Of a stretch of DNA of 42,133 nt, positions 35,499 through 42,133 are shown piece by piece. The stretch lies in assembly GCA_022773025.1 (NCBI GenBank), contig JALEZF010000082.1, positions 1 to 42,133 on the forward strand. Reading direction: 5' to 3'. The notes under the pieces are model-generated. The model did no database searches, had not been told where the DNA came from, and saw nothing but the letters and a program-made list of their open reading frames with translations. The first letter of the stretch is position 1, and the number at the start of each line of letters is the position of its first letter. The translations under genes were made by a program, and so were the position numbers. Origin of the DNA: Clostridium sp. GTDB lineage: Bacteria; Bacillota; Clostridia; Clostridiales; Clostridiaceae.

Positions 35499-36758
35499 AT
35501 GGAAAAGATCATAATAAAAGGTGGATGCAAACTAAGTGGAGAAATTAATTTAAGTGCTGCTAAAAATGCTGTACTTCCAATCATAGCGGCCAGTATACTT
35601 TCAGGAGATAAGTGCGTAATCGAGAGAGCTCCTATGCTGGAGGATGTAAGTGTTTTGTGTGATGTTCTTAAAAGTTTGAATGCAGATGTAGAGATCAATA
35701 AAGGGCTCGAAGAAATAAGTATAGATTCAAGAAATATTTTTAATGCCGATGCAAACAGTGAGCTTATAAGAAAGATGAGAGCTTCATTTTTAATAATGGG
35801 ACCAATGCTTTCGAGGTTTGGTCATTTTAGGGTTTCCCTTCCTGGCGGATGTAACATAGGTTCTAGACCTATAGATCTTCATCTCAAAGGATTTAAAGCC
35901 TTAGGAGCTGATATATATATGGATCATGGCTTTGTCGAAGCTAAAGCGGATAAGCTTATTGGAAGTGAGATATATTTAGATTTTCCATCAGTTGGAGCAA
36001 CAGAAAATATAATGATGGCAGCGGTACTAGCTGAAGGAGAGACAATACTTGAAAATTCAGCAGAAGAGCCAGAGATAAAGGATTTAGCAAATTATCTAAT
36101 ATCAATGGGTGCCAATATAGAAGGTGCTGGAACAGATACTATTAGAATAAAGGGAGTAAAGGAATTAAAAGGAACAAGATATAAGCCTATTTTTGATAGA
36201 ATAGAAGCTGGAACTTTTATGATAGCAGGAGCCATTACTAATAGTCACATAACCATAAATGGAGCGGAAGAAGAATATCTACGACCTGTCATAGCAAAGC
36301 TAACAGAGTGTGGAGTAAATATGGATATAAATGAGAAATCAATCACTATAAAAGGATATAATGAATTAAAAGCTATAGATATAAAAACCATGCCATATCC
36401 TGGATTTCCAACAGATATGCAGGCTCAGATGATGGCTTTATTATGCGTAACTCCGGGTACAAGTATAGTGACAGAAACTGTATTTGAAAATAGATTTATG
36501 CACGCTACAGAGCTTAAGAGAATGGGAGCCAATATAAAGATAGATGGAAGGTCTGCCATAATAGAAGGGGTTCCAAAGATAACAGGTTCAGAAGTCAATG
36601 CTACAGATCTTAGAGCTGGAGCTGCTCTTGTATTAGCTGCTCTTGCAGCAGAGGGAGTCACTGAGATAGGTGATATATATCATATAGATAGAGGTTATGT
36701 TAATATAGAAAAAAAACTTAAGGGCTTAGGAGCAAATATAGAGAGAGTCAATAAATGA
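35499..36758 (+). CDS. murA: UDP-N-acetylglucosamine 1-carboxyvinyltransferase
   Basis: Transfers enolpyruvate from PEP to UDP-GlcNAc, the first committed step of peptidoglycan synthesis. The ATG at 35499 follows TTGGAGG by five bases; an in-frame TTG at 35487 overlaps that site. 419 residues, EPSP-synthase fold: [20 protein letters not shown], active-site Cys118 in [18 protein letters not shown], and [13 protein letters not shown]. The Cys form is fosfomycin-sensitive in principle. It is the murAA-type copy by position next to spoIID. A terminator follows. Confidence 0.97.
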   Translation: MEKIIIKGGCKLSGEINLSAAKNAVLPIIAASILSGDKCVIERAPMLEDVSVLCDVLKSLNADVEINKGLEEISIDSRNIFNADANSELIRKMRASFLIMGPMLSRFGHFRVSLPGGCNIGSRPIDLHLKGFKALGADIYMDHGFVEAKADKLIGSEIYLDFPSVGATENIMMAAVLAEGETILENSAEEPEIKDLANYLISMGANIEGAGTDTIRIKGVKELKGTRYKPIFDRIEAGTFMIAGAITNSHITINGAEEEYLRPVIAKLTECGVNMDINEKSITIKGYNELKAIDIKTMPYPGFPTDMQAQMMALLCVTPGTSIVTETVFENRFMHATELKRMGANIKIDGRSAIIEGVPKITGSEVNATDLRAGAALVLAALAAEGVTEIGDIYHIDRGYVNIEKKLKGLGANIERVNK

Positions 36759-36769
36759 TTTATATAAAG

Positions 36770-36818
36770 AGTTTGTTTAATCTTATAAGAGATTTAAGGT
36801 TAAACAAACTTATTTTTT
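36770..36818 (+). terminator. Intrinsic terminator after murA
   Basis: An 11-bp stem AGTTTGTTTAA (36770-36780) with TTAAACAAACT (36800-36810), a partly paired 19-nt loop, then TATTTTTTAT. Confidence 0.85.
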
Positions 36819-36879
36819 ATCATAAAATTACCCTAGGAATAATAAGATTATATATACTTAATATCTAAGGGGGAAGCAG

Positions 36880-37932
36880 ATGAAAAATAGAATACTTGTT
36901 TTAAAGCTTAGAGATATAATAATAGTTTGTGTAATAATACTATCATTTATTTTGGGATTACCACTGCTGCTTTTAAAGGATAAGGATGATAAAGTAAGCC
37001 AAGGTAATGATAATGAAAAAGCTACATCTTCAGTGCAGAATGATTCTCAATTAGTTAATAATGATGAGGTGAAAAAGCTATATAGTTCCACAATAAAGGT
37101 ATACAAAACTCAAGAGGATAAAACTATAGAATTGTCTATTGAAGAATACATAAAAGGAGTCGTGGCCTCTGAGATGCCTGCTAATTTTGAAGAAGAGGCT
37201 TTAAAGGCCCAAGCGGTAGCTGCCAGGACTTATACCTTGTCTAAACTGATTCATAAGTGCAGCAATGCTAAGGGGGCTGATTTATGTGATTCAACCCACT
37301 GTCAGGTTTATACAGATAAGGATAAACGTCTTGAAAGTTGGGGGAAAGCTCATGGGAATGAATATTGGGACAAGATAAGCAGAGCTGTAGATGAAACTAA
37401 AGGGGAAGCGTTGTTTTATGATGATGGATTAGTGCTTAGAGCTCAGTATTTTGCTATAAGTGGAGGAAGAACTGAAAATATAAAGGATGTCTTTGGCAGT
37501 GACGAACCTTATCTAAAATCTGTTTCAAGTGAAGGTGAAGAAATTGCAGGAAGCAAATATAAAACTACAATGGAAATGAGCATAAGTGATTTTGTGAAAA
37601 AGATAAACGGAGCTTATCCTAAAGCTAAGCTAACTCCAAAAAATCTTTCTTCTGTAAAAATAATAGACAGAACTGAAGGGGGAAGTGTAAAGAATATATC
37701 CATAGGTTCAGAGAAGGCCACAGGTCCAAGCTTCAGAAAAGCATTGGGATTAAATTCGGCAAATTTCAATATAAAGTTTGATAGCAAAAATGTGTATATA
37801 GAATGTAAGGGCTATGGACATGGTGTTGGAATGAGTCAATGGGGAGCAAATGTCATGGCTAAGGAGGGGAAAAGTTACAAAGATATATTAACTCATTATT
37901 ATAGTGGAGTTGATATAGAAACAATTAAATAG
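36880..37932 (+). CDS. spoIID: Stage II sporulation protein D
   Basis: Membrane-anchored lytic transglycosylase of the mother cell that, with SpoIIP and SpoIIM, drives engulfment by trimming denuded glycan strands. 350 residues: N-terminal membrane helix (about 12-33), linker, then the SpoIID/LytB domain with EYIKGVVASEMPANF (catalytic Glu about residue 98), AQAVAARTYTL, the Cys-rich CSNAKGADLCDSTHCQVY that may hold zinc, and GHGVGMSQWGANVMA. GGGGGAAG precedes the ATG. I could not fit a sigma-E promoter with proper spacing. Terminator follows. Confidence 0.96.
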   Translation: MKNRILVLKLRDIIIVCVIILSFILGLPLLLLKDKDDKVSQGNDNEKATSSVQNDSQLVNNDEVKKLYSSTIKVYKTQEDKTIELSIEEYIKGVVASEMPANFEEEALKAQAVAARTYTLSKLIHKCSNAKGADLCDSTHCQVYTDKDKRLESWGKAHGNEYWDKISRAVDETKGEALFYDDGLVLRAQYFAISGGRTENIKDVFGSDEPYLKSVSSEGEEIAGSKYKTTMEMSISDFVKKINGAYPKAKLTPKNLSSVKIIDRTEGGSVKNISIGSEKATGPSFRKALGLNSANFNIKFDSKNVYIECKGYGHGVGMSQWGANVMAKEGKSYKDILTHYYSGVDIETIK

Positions 37933-37946
37933 CTGTTTAAATACTT

Positions 37947-37980
37947 AAGGTATGACGAAAGTTGTACCTTTTTTTATTTT
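37947..37980 (+). terminator. Intrinsic terminator after spoIID
   Basis: AAGGTATGAC (37947-37956) pairs with GTTGTACCTT (37961-37970) through a stable GAAA tetraloop, two G-U pairs, then TTTTTATTTTT. Confidence 0.87.
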
Positions 37981-38007
37981 TAGATAAGTAATTTATATAT
38001 AAAAGGG

Positions 38008-38036
38008 GTATAAGGGAAATATTTAAGGAAAAATGT
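38008..38036 (+). promoter_or_regulatory. Sigma-F-like promoter of the spoIIQ-like gene
   Basis: GTATA (38008-38012), a 14-base spacer, GGAAAAATGT (38027-38036). The -35 is perfect, and the -10 has GG and both conserved A positions. Spacing is identical to the spoIIR promoter at 8486. The leader would be about 75 nt. Confidence 0.6.
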
Positions 38037-38116
38037 AGAAAAAAATGTTATAAAACTCTGCTTTGATGTGAATTAAATTCTATAAGTGGGCAAAAATGAT
38101 GGATGGAGGTGTTCAT

Positions 38117-38869
38117 ATGGACAAAAATACACAGGACAAATCATCTAAATTTTTTAAGAAGGAGGGTTTCTACGTAGTATTATTTGTATGTTTATGCATT
38201 ATCGCTGTGGCCACAGCTTTCGGCATTAGAAATGCAAGAATAGCTAAGAAGCCAGCAGTTACAAATGTTAGTAGTGCAAATTCAAGTGATAAAGACAGTG
38301 CGTCATTAGATATAGATGACACAAAAGATACTATCAACAATGCAACAGAAGCGAAAGATGACAAGACTACAAATAATTCAGCCGTTGCTGCTACCGAAAA
38401 AGAAAACAAGTCTACTGCAGTAGCAAACACTAATACAGGAAAATTTATAAATCCTGTTGAGGGAACTCTTGCAAAGACTTTTTCTAACGAAACTCAATAT
38501 TGTGAAACTTTAGGCACATGGAGAACTCACTTTGGAATAGATATCAAAGCAGATCTAGGAAAAACAGTTAAAGCTGTTCAAGAAGGTGTAGTTACTAAAG
38601 TTGCTAATGACAATACTGAATATGGTCAGTATATTGAAATAAAGCATCCTAATGGATTAGTAACTAGATATGGAAACTTAGATACAAAGGTTTCTGTTAA
38701 AGTGAATGCTAAAGTTAAGCAAGGAGATGCTATTGGTACAGTAGGAAAAACTTCTGGAAATTACTCAAATGAAAAATATGGATCACATCTTCATTTCCAA
38801 GTTCTAAAAGATGGAAAAGATGTAGACCCTGCTAAATATGTTTCATATAAAGAAGCATCAACTAAATAA
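38117..38869 (+). CDS. spoIIQ: SpoIIQ-like M23 (LytM) peptidase
   Basis: Forespore membrane protein whose extracytoplasmic LytM domain pairs with SpoIIIAH across the intermembrane space. The ATG at 38117 lies five bases after GGAGGTG; an in-frame ATG at 38096 is upstream of that site. 250 residues: membrane helix (about 19-38), a Ser/Asp/Thr/Lys-rich linker (about 45-108), and the M23 domain (about 110-245). Zinc ligands are intact: His138-x3-Asp142 (THFGID) and His224-x-His226 (SHLHF), unlike degenerate B. subtilis SpoIIQ. It lies in the canonical spoIID-spoIIQ-spoIIID position. A perfect U-less hairpin follows. Confidence 0.88.
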   Translation: MDKNTQDKSSKFFKKEGFYVVLFVCLCIIAVATAFGIRNARIAKKPAVTNVSSANSSDKDSASLDIDDTKDTINNATEAKDDKTTNNSAVAATEKENKSTAVANTNTGKFINPVEGTLAKTFSNETQYCETLGTWRTHFGIDIKADLGKTVKAVQEGVVTKVANDNTEYGQYIEIKHPNGLVTRYGNLDTKVSVKVNAKVKQGDAIGTVGKTSGNYSNEKYGSHLHFQVLKDGKDVDPAKYVSYKEASTK

Positions 38870-38875
38870 CACACA

Positions 38876-38907
38876 TTCTCCAGAATAAAGTTATTTATTC
38901 TGGAGAA
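38876..38907 (+). other. 14-bp perfect hairpin between spoIIQ-like and spoIIID
   Basis: TTCTCCAGAATAAA (38876-38889) and TTTATTCTGGAGAA (38894-38907), loop GTTA. It is followed by TAAATTTAATT rather than a T-run, so it is not a classical terminator. Confidence 0.85.
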
Positions 38908-38950
38908 TAAATTTAATTAAAAATAAAAGAGCAATTAGGGAGGTAGTATT

Positions 38951-39205
38951 TTGAAAGACTACATTGAAGAGAGAGTTTTAGAGGTTGCTCAATATATAAT
39001 AGATTCAAAAGCAACCATAAGAAAAACTGCTAAGGCTTTTGGTGTAAGCAAAAGCACAATACACAAGGATATGACAGAGAGACTTCCAAAGATAAATCCA
39101 GTCATAGCCAAAGAGGCTAAGGAGATATTAGAACTTAATAAGGCAGAACGTCATATAAGGGGTGGAAAGGCTACAAAATTAAAGTATAAAGCTATTGAAG
39201 GATAA
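38951..39205 (+). CDS. spoIIID: Stage III sporulation transcription factor SpoIIID
   Basis: Small DNA-binding regulator of the mother-cell programme, 84 residues, the normal length. The start is TTG at 38951, six bases after GGGAGGT. The helix-turn-helix is IRKTAKAFGVSKSTIHKDMTERL (about residues 23-45), followed by the basic tail HIRGGKATKLKYKA that contacts DNA in the minor groove. Adjacent to mbl, as in Bacillus. The weak TTG may keep its level low (inference). Confidence 0.95.
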   Translation: MKDYIEERVLEVAQYIIDSKATIRKTAKAFGVSKSTIHKDMTERLPKINPVIAKEAKEILELNKAERHIRGGKATKLKYKAIEG

Positions 39206-39287
39206 AGTCATTAAATGTATAATTATAATGATAAAATTAAAAATATAATATGATTTTTGGATAATTTGTATTTAGGAGTGAAATAAG

Positions 39288-40328
39288 ATGTGGTTTTGGA
39301 GTATGGGAGCTGATATGGGTATAGACTTAGGTACCGCTACAGTACTTGTGTTTATAAAAGGAAAAGGGGTAGTTTTAAACGAACCTTCAGTAGTAGCTTT
39401 AGATAAGAACACTAATAAGGTATTAGCCGTTGGTGAGGATGCAAGAAAAATGATAGGAAGAACTCCAGGAAATATAGTGGCCGTAAGACCTCTAAGGGAT
39501 GGAGTCATATCTGATTACGATATAACAGAAAAGATGCTTAAATATTTTATAAAGAAAGCTTGTGGCAAGAAGAGAATATCTGCTCCAAAGGTAATGGTGT
39601 GTATACCAAGTAAAGCCACAGAAGTAGAAAAACGTGCAGTAAAAGATGCGGCAATGCATGCAGGAGCAAAGAAAGTATTTTTGATAGAAGAGCCTTTAGC
39701 AGCAGCTATTGGAGCAGGAATGGATATAACTATTCCAAGTGGTAATATGGTTATAGATATAGGAGGCGGTACTACTGATATCGCTGTTATATCATTAGGT
39801 GGAATAGTTGTAAGGGATTCTTTAAAGGTAGCTGGGGACAAGTTTGACGAGGCTATAATGAAATATATAAGAAGAAAATATAAACTTATGATTGGTGAAA
39901 GAACAGCAGAAAACATCAAAATTGGTGTGGGATCTGCCTGTATAGAATCAGATGATGAGCTGAGGACTATGGATATAAAAGGAAGGGACCTTGTTACAGG
40001 ACTTCCTAAAAATATATCTATTTCATCAGATGAAATGGTTGAAGCATTAGAAGAGTCTGTAAACTACATTGCAGAATGTGCCCATGCTGTATTGGAAAAG
40101 ACTCCACCAGAATTAGCAGCTGATATAGCTGAAAAAGGAATACTAATGACTGGTGGAGGAGCTTTATTAAATGGATTGGACAAGCTCTTATCTAAAATCA
40201 CTCATGTTCCGGTAAATATAGCAGAATCTTCTGTAGAATGTGTTGCCGAAGGAACAGGTAAGGTTTTAGAGTACATAGACAAAATAGATGTAACTTTAAG
40301 CGATGGAGAAGTCGCGTTAATAGACTAG
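39288..40328 (+). CDS. mbl: MreB-family cell-shape protein (Mbl type)
   Basis: Actin-like filament protein that organises sidewall peptidoglycan synthesis. 346 residues, full length. ATP-site motifs: DMGIDLGTATVLVF (phosphate 1), VIDIGGGTTDIAVI (phosphate 2), and ILMTGGGALLNGLD (adenosine). It starts MWFWSMGAD, a short hydrophobic N-terminus that probably binds membrane. The position behind spoIIID indicates Mbl rather than the mreBCD copy; sequence alone does not separate them. AGGAGTG precedes the ATG. Confidence 0.93.
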   Translation: MWFWSMGADMGIDLGTATVLVFIKGKGVVLNEPSVVALDKNTNKVLAVGEDARKMIGRTPGNIVAVRPLRDGVISDYDITEKMLKYFIKKACGKKRISAPKVMVCIPSKATEVEKRAVKDAAMHAGAKKVFLIEEPLAAAIGAGMDITIPSGNMVIDIGGGTTDIAVISLGGIVVRDSLKVAGDKFDEAIMKYIRRKYKLMIGERTAENIKIGVGSACIESDDELRTMDIKGRDLVTGLPKNISISSDEMVEALEESVNYIAECAHAVLEKTPPELAADIAEKGILMTGGGALLNGLDKLLSKITHVPVNIAESSVECVAEGTGKVLEYIDKIDVTLSDGEVALID

Positions 40329-40363
40329 AATATTATATAAAAGATAGTTTTGGAGAAAATAAA

Positions 40364-40408
40364 AAATCCTTTCATCAGTGCAATAAATCATGGTGAAGGG
40401 ATTTTTTT
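40364..40408. terminator. Bidirectional terminator between mbl and yyaC
   Basis: A 14-bp stem with two G-U pairs (40364-40377 with 40391-40404). T-rich flanks occur on both strands (ATTTTTTTA plus; ATTTTTTATTTT minus), suiting convergent mbl and yyaC. Confidence 0.85.
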
Positions 40409-40434
40409 ATTGAACTTTGAAATTATTAGATATG

Positions 40435-40998
40435 TTAAAGAAAAGTTTCTTCTGTTTTTTTTAGAGATATATCATTTGCTATATTTAAAGATAATAGGTG
40501 AAATAGGGAATGGACTATAATTCTAGCCATATCTATTATTAGAGAAAGTCTTATATTTCTGCTGGTAAAAAGCTCTGAATTATCACTGCTATCTACAATT
40601 CCAACTATAGATATATCTCCTACATCAGGGAGGACTTTCCCAACACCTTTTCCGGGATGAATAGCGTAATCTCTGCAGTGAAGTTGTCCTATGGAATTTA
40701 TATCTCCTAAGCAGGCATCTATGGCAAGGATATTACTTTTAGGATGCTCGGCTTTTATATCATTCACACTTTTTTCTAAGTTGAGAGCATGTATAGGCTG
40801 ATGAATAGTACCATATACCTTTAATGGAAAGCCTTCATGGTTAAGCCATGCACCAACTAAGGGTCCAAGACAATCACCTATGCATCTATCAGTACCTATA
40901 CATATTATTATAGTGTCCTTATTGACATAGTTCTTTAAAAAAAATGCCATATCATAATATGCCATTTTATCTTTATAATTTACTTTTATTTTATTCAA
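40435..40998 (-). CDS. yyaC: YyaC family sporulation protein
   Basis: 187 residues of the YyaC/DUF1256 spore-associated family, related in fold to the GPR spore protease; a peptidase role is predicted, not proven. Features: IICIGTDRCIGDCLGPLVGAW, with conserved Asp residues, ILAIDACLGDI, and HPGKGVGKVLPDVGDISIVG. The start is TTG at 40998 because GGGAGG lies about nine bases upstream and no ATG or GTG is in frame before a stop. It is convergent with mbl and divergent from the next gene. Confidence 0.88.
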   Translation of the reverse strand: MNKIKVNYKDKMAYYDMAFFLKNYVNKDTIIICIGTDRCIGDCLGPLVGAWLNHEGFPLKVYGTIHQPIHALNLEKSVNDIKAEHPKSNILAIDACLGDINSIGQLHCRDYAIHPGKGVGKVLPDVGDISIVGIVDSSDNSELFTSRNIRLSLIIDMARIIVHSLFHLLSLNIANDISLKKTEETFL

Positions 40999-41047
40999 GC
41001 ATCAACACCTCCCTTGTAATAATTTATATGAATAATATTTAAAGATT

Positions 41048-41084
41048 ATTAACCTATTGAATAAATTTTAGAGACTAGGTTAAT
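41048..41084. repeat. 9-bp inverted repeat between divergent genes
   Basis: ATTAACCTA (41048-41056) and TAGGTTAAT (41076-41084), 19 bases apart, in the 119-bp space between yyaC and the gene at 41118. The right arm would overlap a weak -10 (TTAATT) paired with TTGAAT at 41057-41062. It could be an operator or a leader hairpin. Confidence 0.5.
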
Positions 41085-41117
41085 TATTATAAGTGTATTT
41101 ATTTATGAGGAGGCGTT

Positions 41118-41699
41118 ATGGTGAATAGAAAGTTATTGTACTGTATTTTGATAGTGTGTACACTTATAACATCGGGAACTGTTGTTTATATACTTTCATA
41201 TGATTATATGATTAATGATGAAGTGGAAGAAATTGTAGAAGTAAAGAATGAAAAATCTCAAGAAACGAATAAGGACTATTCGGTTAAAAAAGAAGATACA
41301 GAAAAACAAAATCAAAGTGAAAAGCAAAATCAAACTACAGATGTAAAAGACACAAAAAAGAATGAACCAATAAAAGAATCCTCAGAACAAGGAGTGGCAT
41401 CCCAAAATGGTTCTACCACAACTAAAAAAGAGGAAACAAAACCGGTATTTAAAGTCAGTGCTGGAAGCATAGAAAAAAGTCTAAGCGCCATAGACAAAGC
41501 AAAGCTTTTGTTTATAGGAAGTAAACTTTCTACAGTGGATGAAGGCAGGGTAAAGGATTATCTTTCCGACAATAATCCTGAAGAAGGAGTTAGAAAAGCC
41601 TATAAACTATTGCAACAAAGGTTAAATGAAGAGGATTTGAATAAGGTAAAAGAAATCTTAGAGAAGTATATAAATATAGATGCAGTGGAAAATCAGTAA
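41118..41699 (+). CDS. Membrane-anchored protein of unknown function
   Basis: 193 residues, no family recognised. One N-terminal hydrophobic helix (about residues 6-28), then a long low-complexity linker (about 36-110) rich in Glu, Lys, Gln, Asn and Thr with short repeats (EKQNQSEKQNQ), then a compact helical C-terminal domain (about 112-190, IEKSLSAIDKAKLLFIGSKL to LQQRLNEEDLNKVKEILEKYI). It is predicted to sit outside the cell or in the intermembrane space. GAGGAGG precedes the ATG at 41118; the next codon, GTG, is an alternative start. Neighbours suggest a sporulation or envelope role (inference). No terminator is obvious after it. Confidence 0.75.
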   Translation: MVNRKLLYCILIVCTLITSGTVVYILSYDYMINDEVEEIVEVKNEKSQETNKDYSVKKEDTEKQNQSEKQNQTTDVKDTKKNEPIKESSEQGVASQNGSTTTKKEETKPVFKVSAGSIEKSLSAIDKAKLLFIGSKLSTVDEGRVKDYLSDNNPEEGVRKAYKLLQQRLNEEDLNKVKEILEKYINIDAVENQ

Positions 41700-41809
41700 A
41701 GTTTTAATGATACATTGTCTTAAAAAATGATAATTGGATTATGAGAGAGCATTTATGAGAAAATATTAGAGATACAAGTTTAATTACATATAATTACGAA
41801 AAATGACGT

Positions 41810-41838
41810 TTGAAATAAAGCTAAGAAATTAGTATACT
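41810..41838 (+). promoter_or_regulatory. Sigma-A promoter of the tRNA cluster
   Basis: TTGAAA (41810-41815), an exact 17-base spacer, TATACT (41833-41838), about 80 bases before the mature 5' end of tRNA-Tyr. It is the best match in the 223-bp gap after the previous gene. Confidence 0.72.
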
Positions 41839-41857
41839 AATCTTCGTCGGTAAGAGC

Positions 41858-41920
41858 TGATTAATTAAGAGTTTCTGAGATGTAGGCTAAAGAATAAATG
41901 ATTAATTTGTTCTGATTAAT
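41858..41920 (+). repeat. Three TGATTAAT copies in the tRNA leader
   Basis: TGATTAAT occurs at 41858-41865, 41899-41906 and 41913-41920, all between the promoter and tRNA-Tyr. May be chance in AT-rich DNA. Confidence 0.4.
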
Positions 41921-41922
41921 GT

Positions 41923-42008
41923 GGAGGAGTTCCCGAGTGGCCAAAGGGGGCAGACTGTAAATCTGTTATCGATCGATTTCGATGGTTCGAATCCGTCCTC
42001 CTCCACCA
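41923..42008 (+). tRNA. tRNA-Tyr (anticodon GTA)
   Basis: Class II tRNA of 86 nt including encoded CCA. The acceptor stem GGAGGAG (41923-41929) pairs with CTCCTCC (41998-42004), discriminator A, then CCA. Anticodon GTA at 41957-41959 in an AGACTGTAAATCT stem-loop. A long variable arm (ATCGATCGATTTCGAT region) and GGTTCGAATCC T-arm are visible. Confidence 0.96.
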
Positions 42009-42015
42009 CTAAAGT

Positions 42016-42091
42016 GGGCGCATAGCTCAGCTGGGAGAGCATCTGCCTTACAAGCAGAGGGTCACAGGTTCGAGCCCTGTTGTGCCCACCA
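42016..42091 (+). tRNA. tRNA-Val (anticodon TAC)
   Basis: 76 nt with encoded CCA. Acceptor GGGCGCA (42016-42022) pairs with TGTGCCC (42081-42087, one G-U). D-arm GCTCAGCTGGGAGAGC, anticodon stem TCTGC/GCAGA, anticodon TAC at 42049-42051, T-arm with GGTTCGAGCC. Seven bases separate it from tRNA-Tyr. Confidence 0.96.
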
Positions 42092-42111
42092 TTTTTTTAA
42101 AAATATAATAT

Positions 42112-42133
42112 GCTGGCATGGCTCAATGGCAGA
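42112..42133 (+). tRNA. Third tRNA, cut by the window edge
   Basis: GCTGGCA acceptor half followed by a D-arm beginning GGCTCAATGGCAGA. The anticodon lies outside the window. The 5' half resembles clostridial tRNA-Thr, but identity is not established. Confidence 0.7.

Noticed and set aside
36821-36860. Sigma-E promoter for spoIID
   Set aside because: A TATACTTA resembles the -10, but no ATA-type -35 lies 16-18 bases upstream.

Overview
The window is about 42 kb of low-GC, AT-rich chromosomal DNA from a spore-forming Firmicute, most probably a Clostridium sensu stricto species. Supporting evidence: dense A/T-biased coding, strong GGAGG-type ribosome binding sites, frequent TTG and GTG starts, several sporulation genes (spoIIR, ywmB-like, spoIID, spoIIQ-like, spoIIID, yyaC), a gerA-type germinant receptor operon, and a clostridial-type acetyl-CoA acetyltransferase beside the ATP synthase operon. 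I see no insertion sequence, prophage, integrase, CRISPR array or rRNA. This is core genome rather than an accessory island.

Layout. 1-3.4 kb: cyanophycinase (cut by the left edge) and cyanophycin synthetase, overlapping and closed by a terminator. 3.6-9.2 kb: ispE, a gerKA-gerKB-gerKC germinant receptor operon, and spoIIR behind a sigma-F-like promoter. 9.2-10.4 kb: one minus-strand MGDG-synthase-like glycosyltransferase. 10.6-15.3 kb: ywiB-like DUF1934, a 95-residue protein of unknown function, pyrG, rho, and rpmE on the minus strand. 15.4-23.2 kb: tdk, a YqhQ(DUF1385)-PrmC fusion, prfA, an unknown membrane protein, a ZIP transporter, a Sua5-type tRNA modification enzyme, a YwlE-type arginine phosphatase, rpiB and upp. 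23.3-26.0 kb: dCMP deaminase, tagO/wecA and wecB. 26.1-27.3 kb: thl as a separate unit with its own promoter and tandem terminators. 27.3-28.0 kb: a 665 bp non-coding stretch. 28.0-34.7 kb: the complete F1Fo ATP synthase operon atpIBEFHAGDC. 34.9-40.3 kb: ywmB-like, murA, spoIID, spoIIQ-like, spoIIID, mbl. 40.4-41.7 kb: yyaC (minus) and a membrane-anchored protein of unknown function. 41.9-42.1 kb: the start of a tRNA cluster (Tyr, Val, a third cut by the right edge).

From memory, the order ywiB / (rpoE slot) / pyrG / rho / rpmE / tdk / prfA-prmC / spoIIR / ywlC-ywlE-rpiB / upp / atp operon / ywmB-murA-spoIID-spoIIQ-spoIIID-mbl closely follows the Bacillus subtilis rho-to-mbl region, rearranged locally. 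The window is therefore an old Firmicute backbone carrying nucleotide salvage and synthesis, translation termination and its modification, energy conversion, envelope precursor synthesis, and the early-to-engulfment sporulation programme. PrmC (here fused to a membrane domain) lies beside its substrate RF1. SpoIIR, SpoIID and SpoIIQ act in forespore signalling and engulfment. TagO and WecB feed wall glycopolymer synthesis.

I did not find a clearly novel multi-gene system. The points most worth a second look are the YqhQ-PrmC fusion, two sigma-F-like promoters with identical 14-bp spacing upstream of spoIIR and spoIIQ, three strong intercistronic hairpins without U-tracts, the unknown protein in the rpoE slot, and a possible short transcript downstream of cphA. 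Many start codons below were chosen from the ribosome binding site and differ from the longest open frame.
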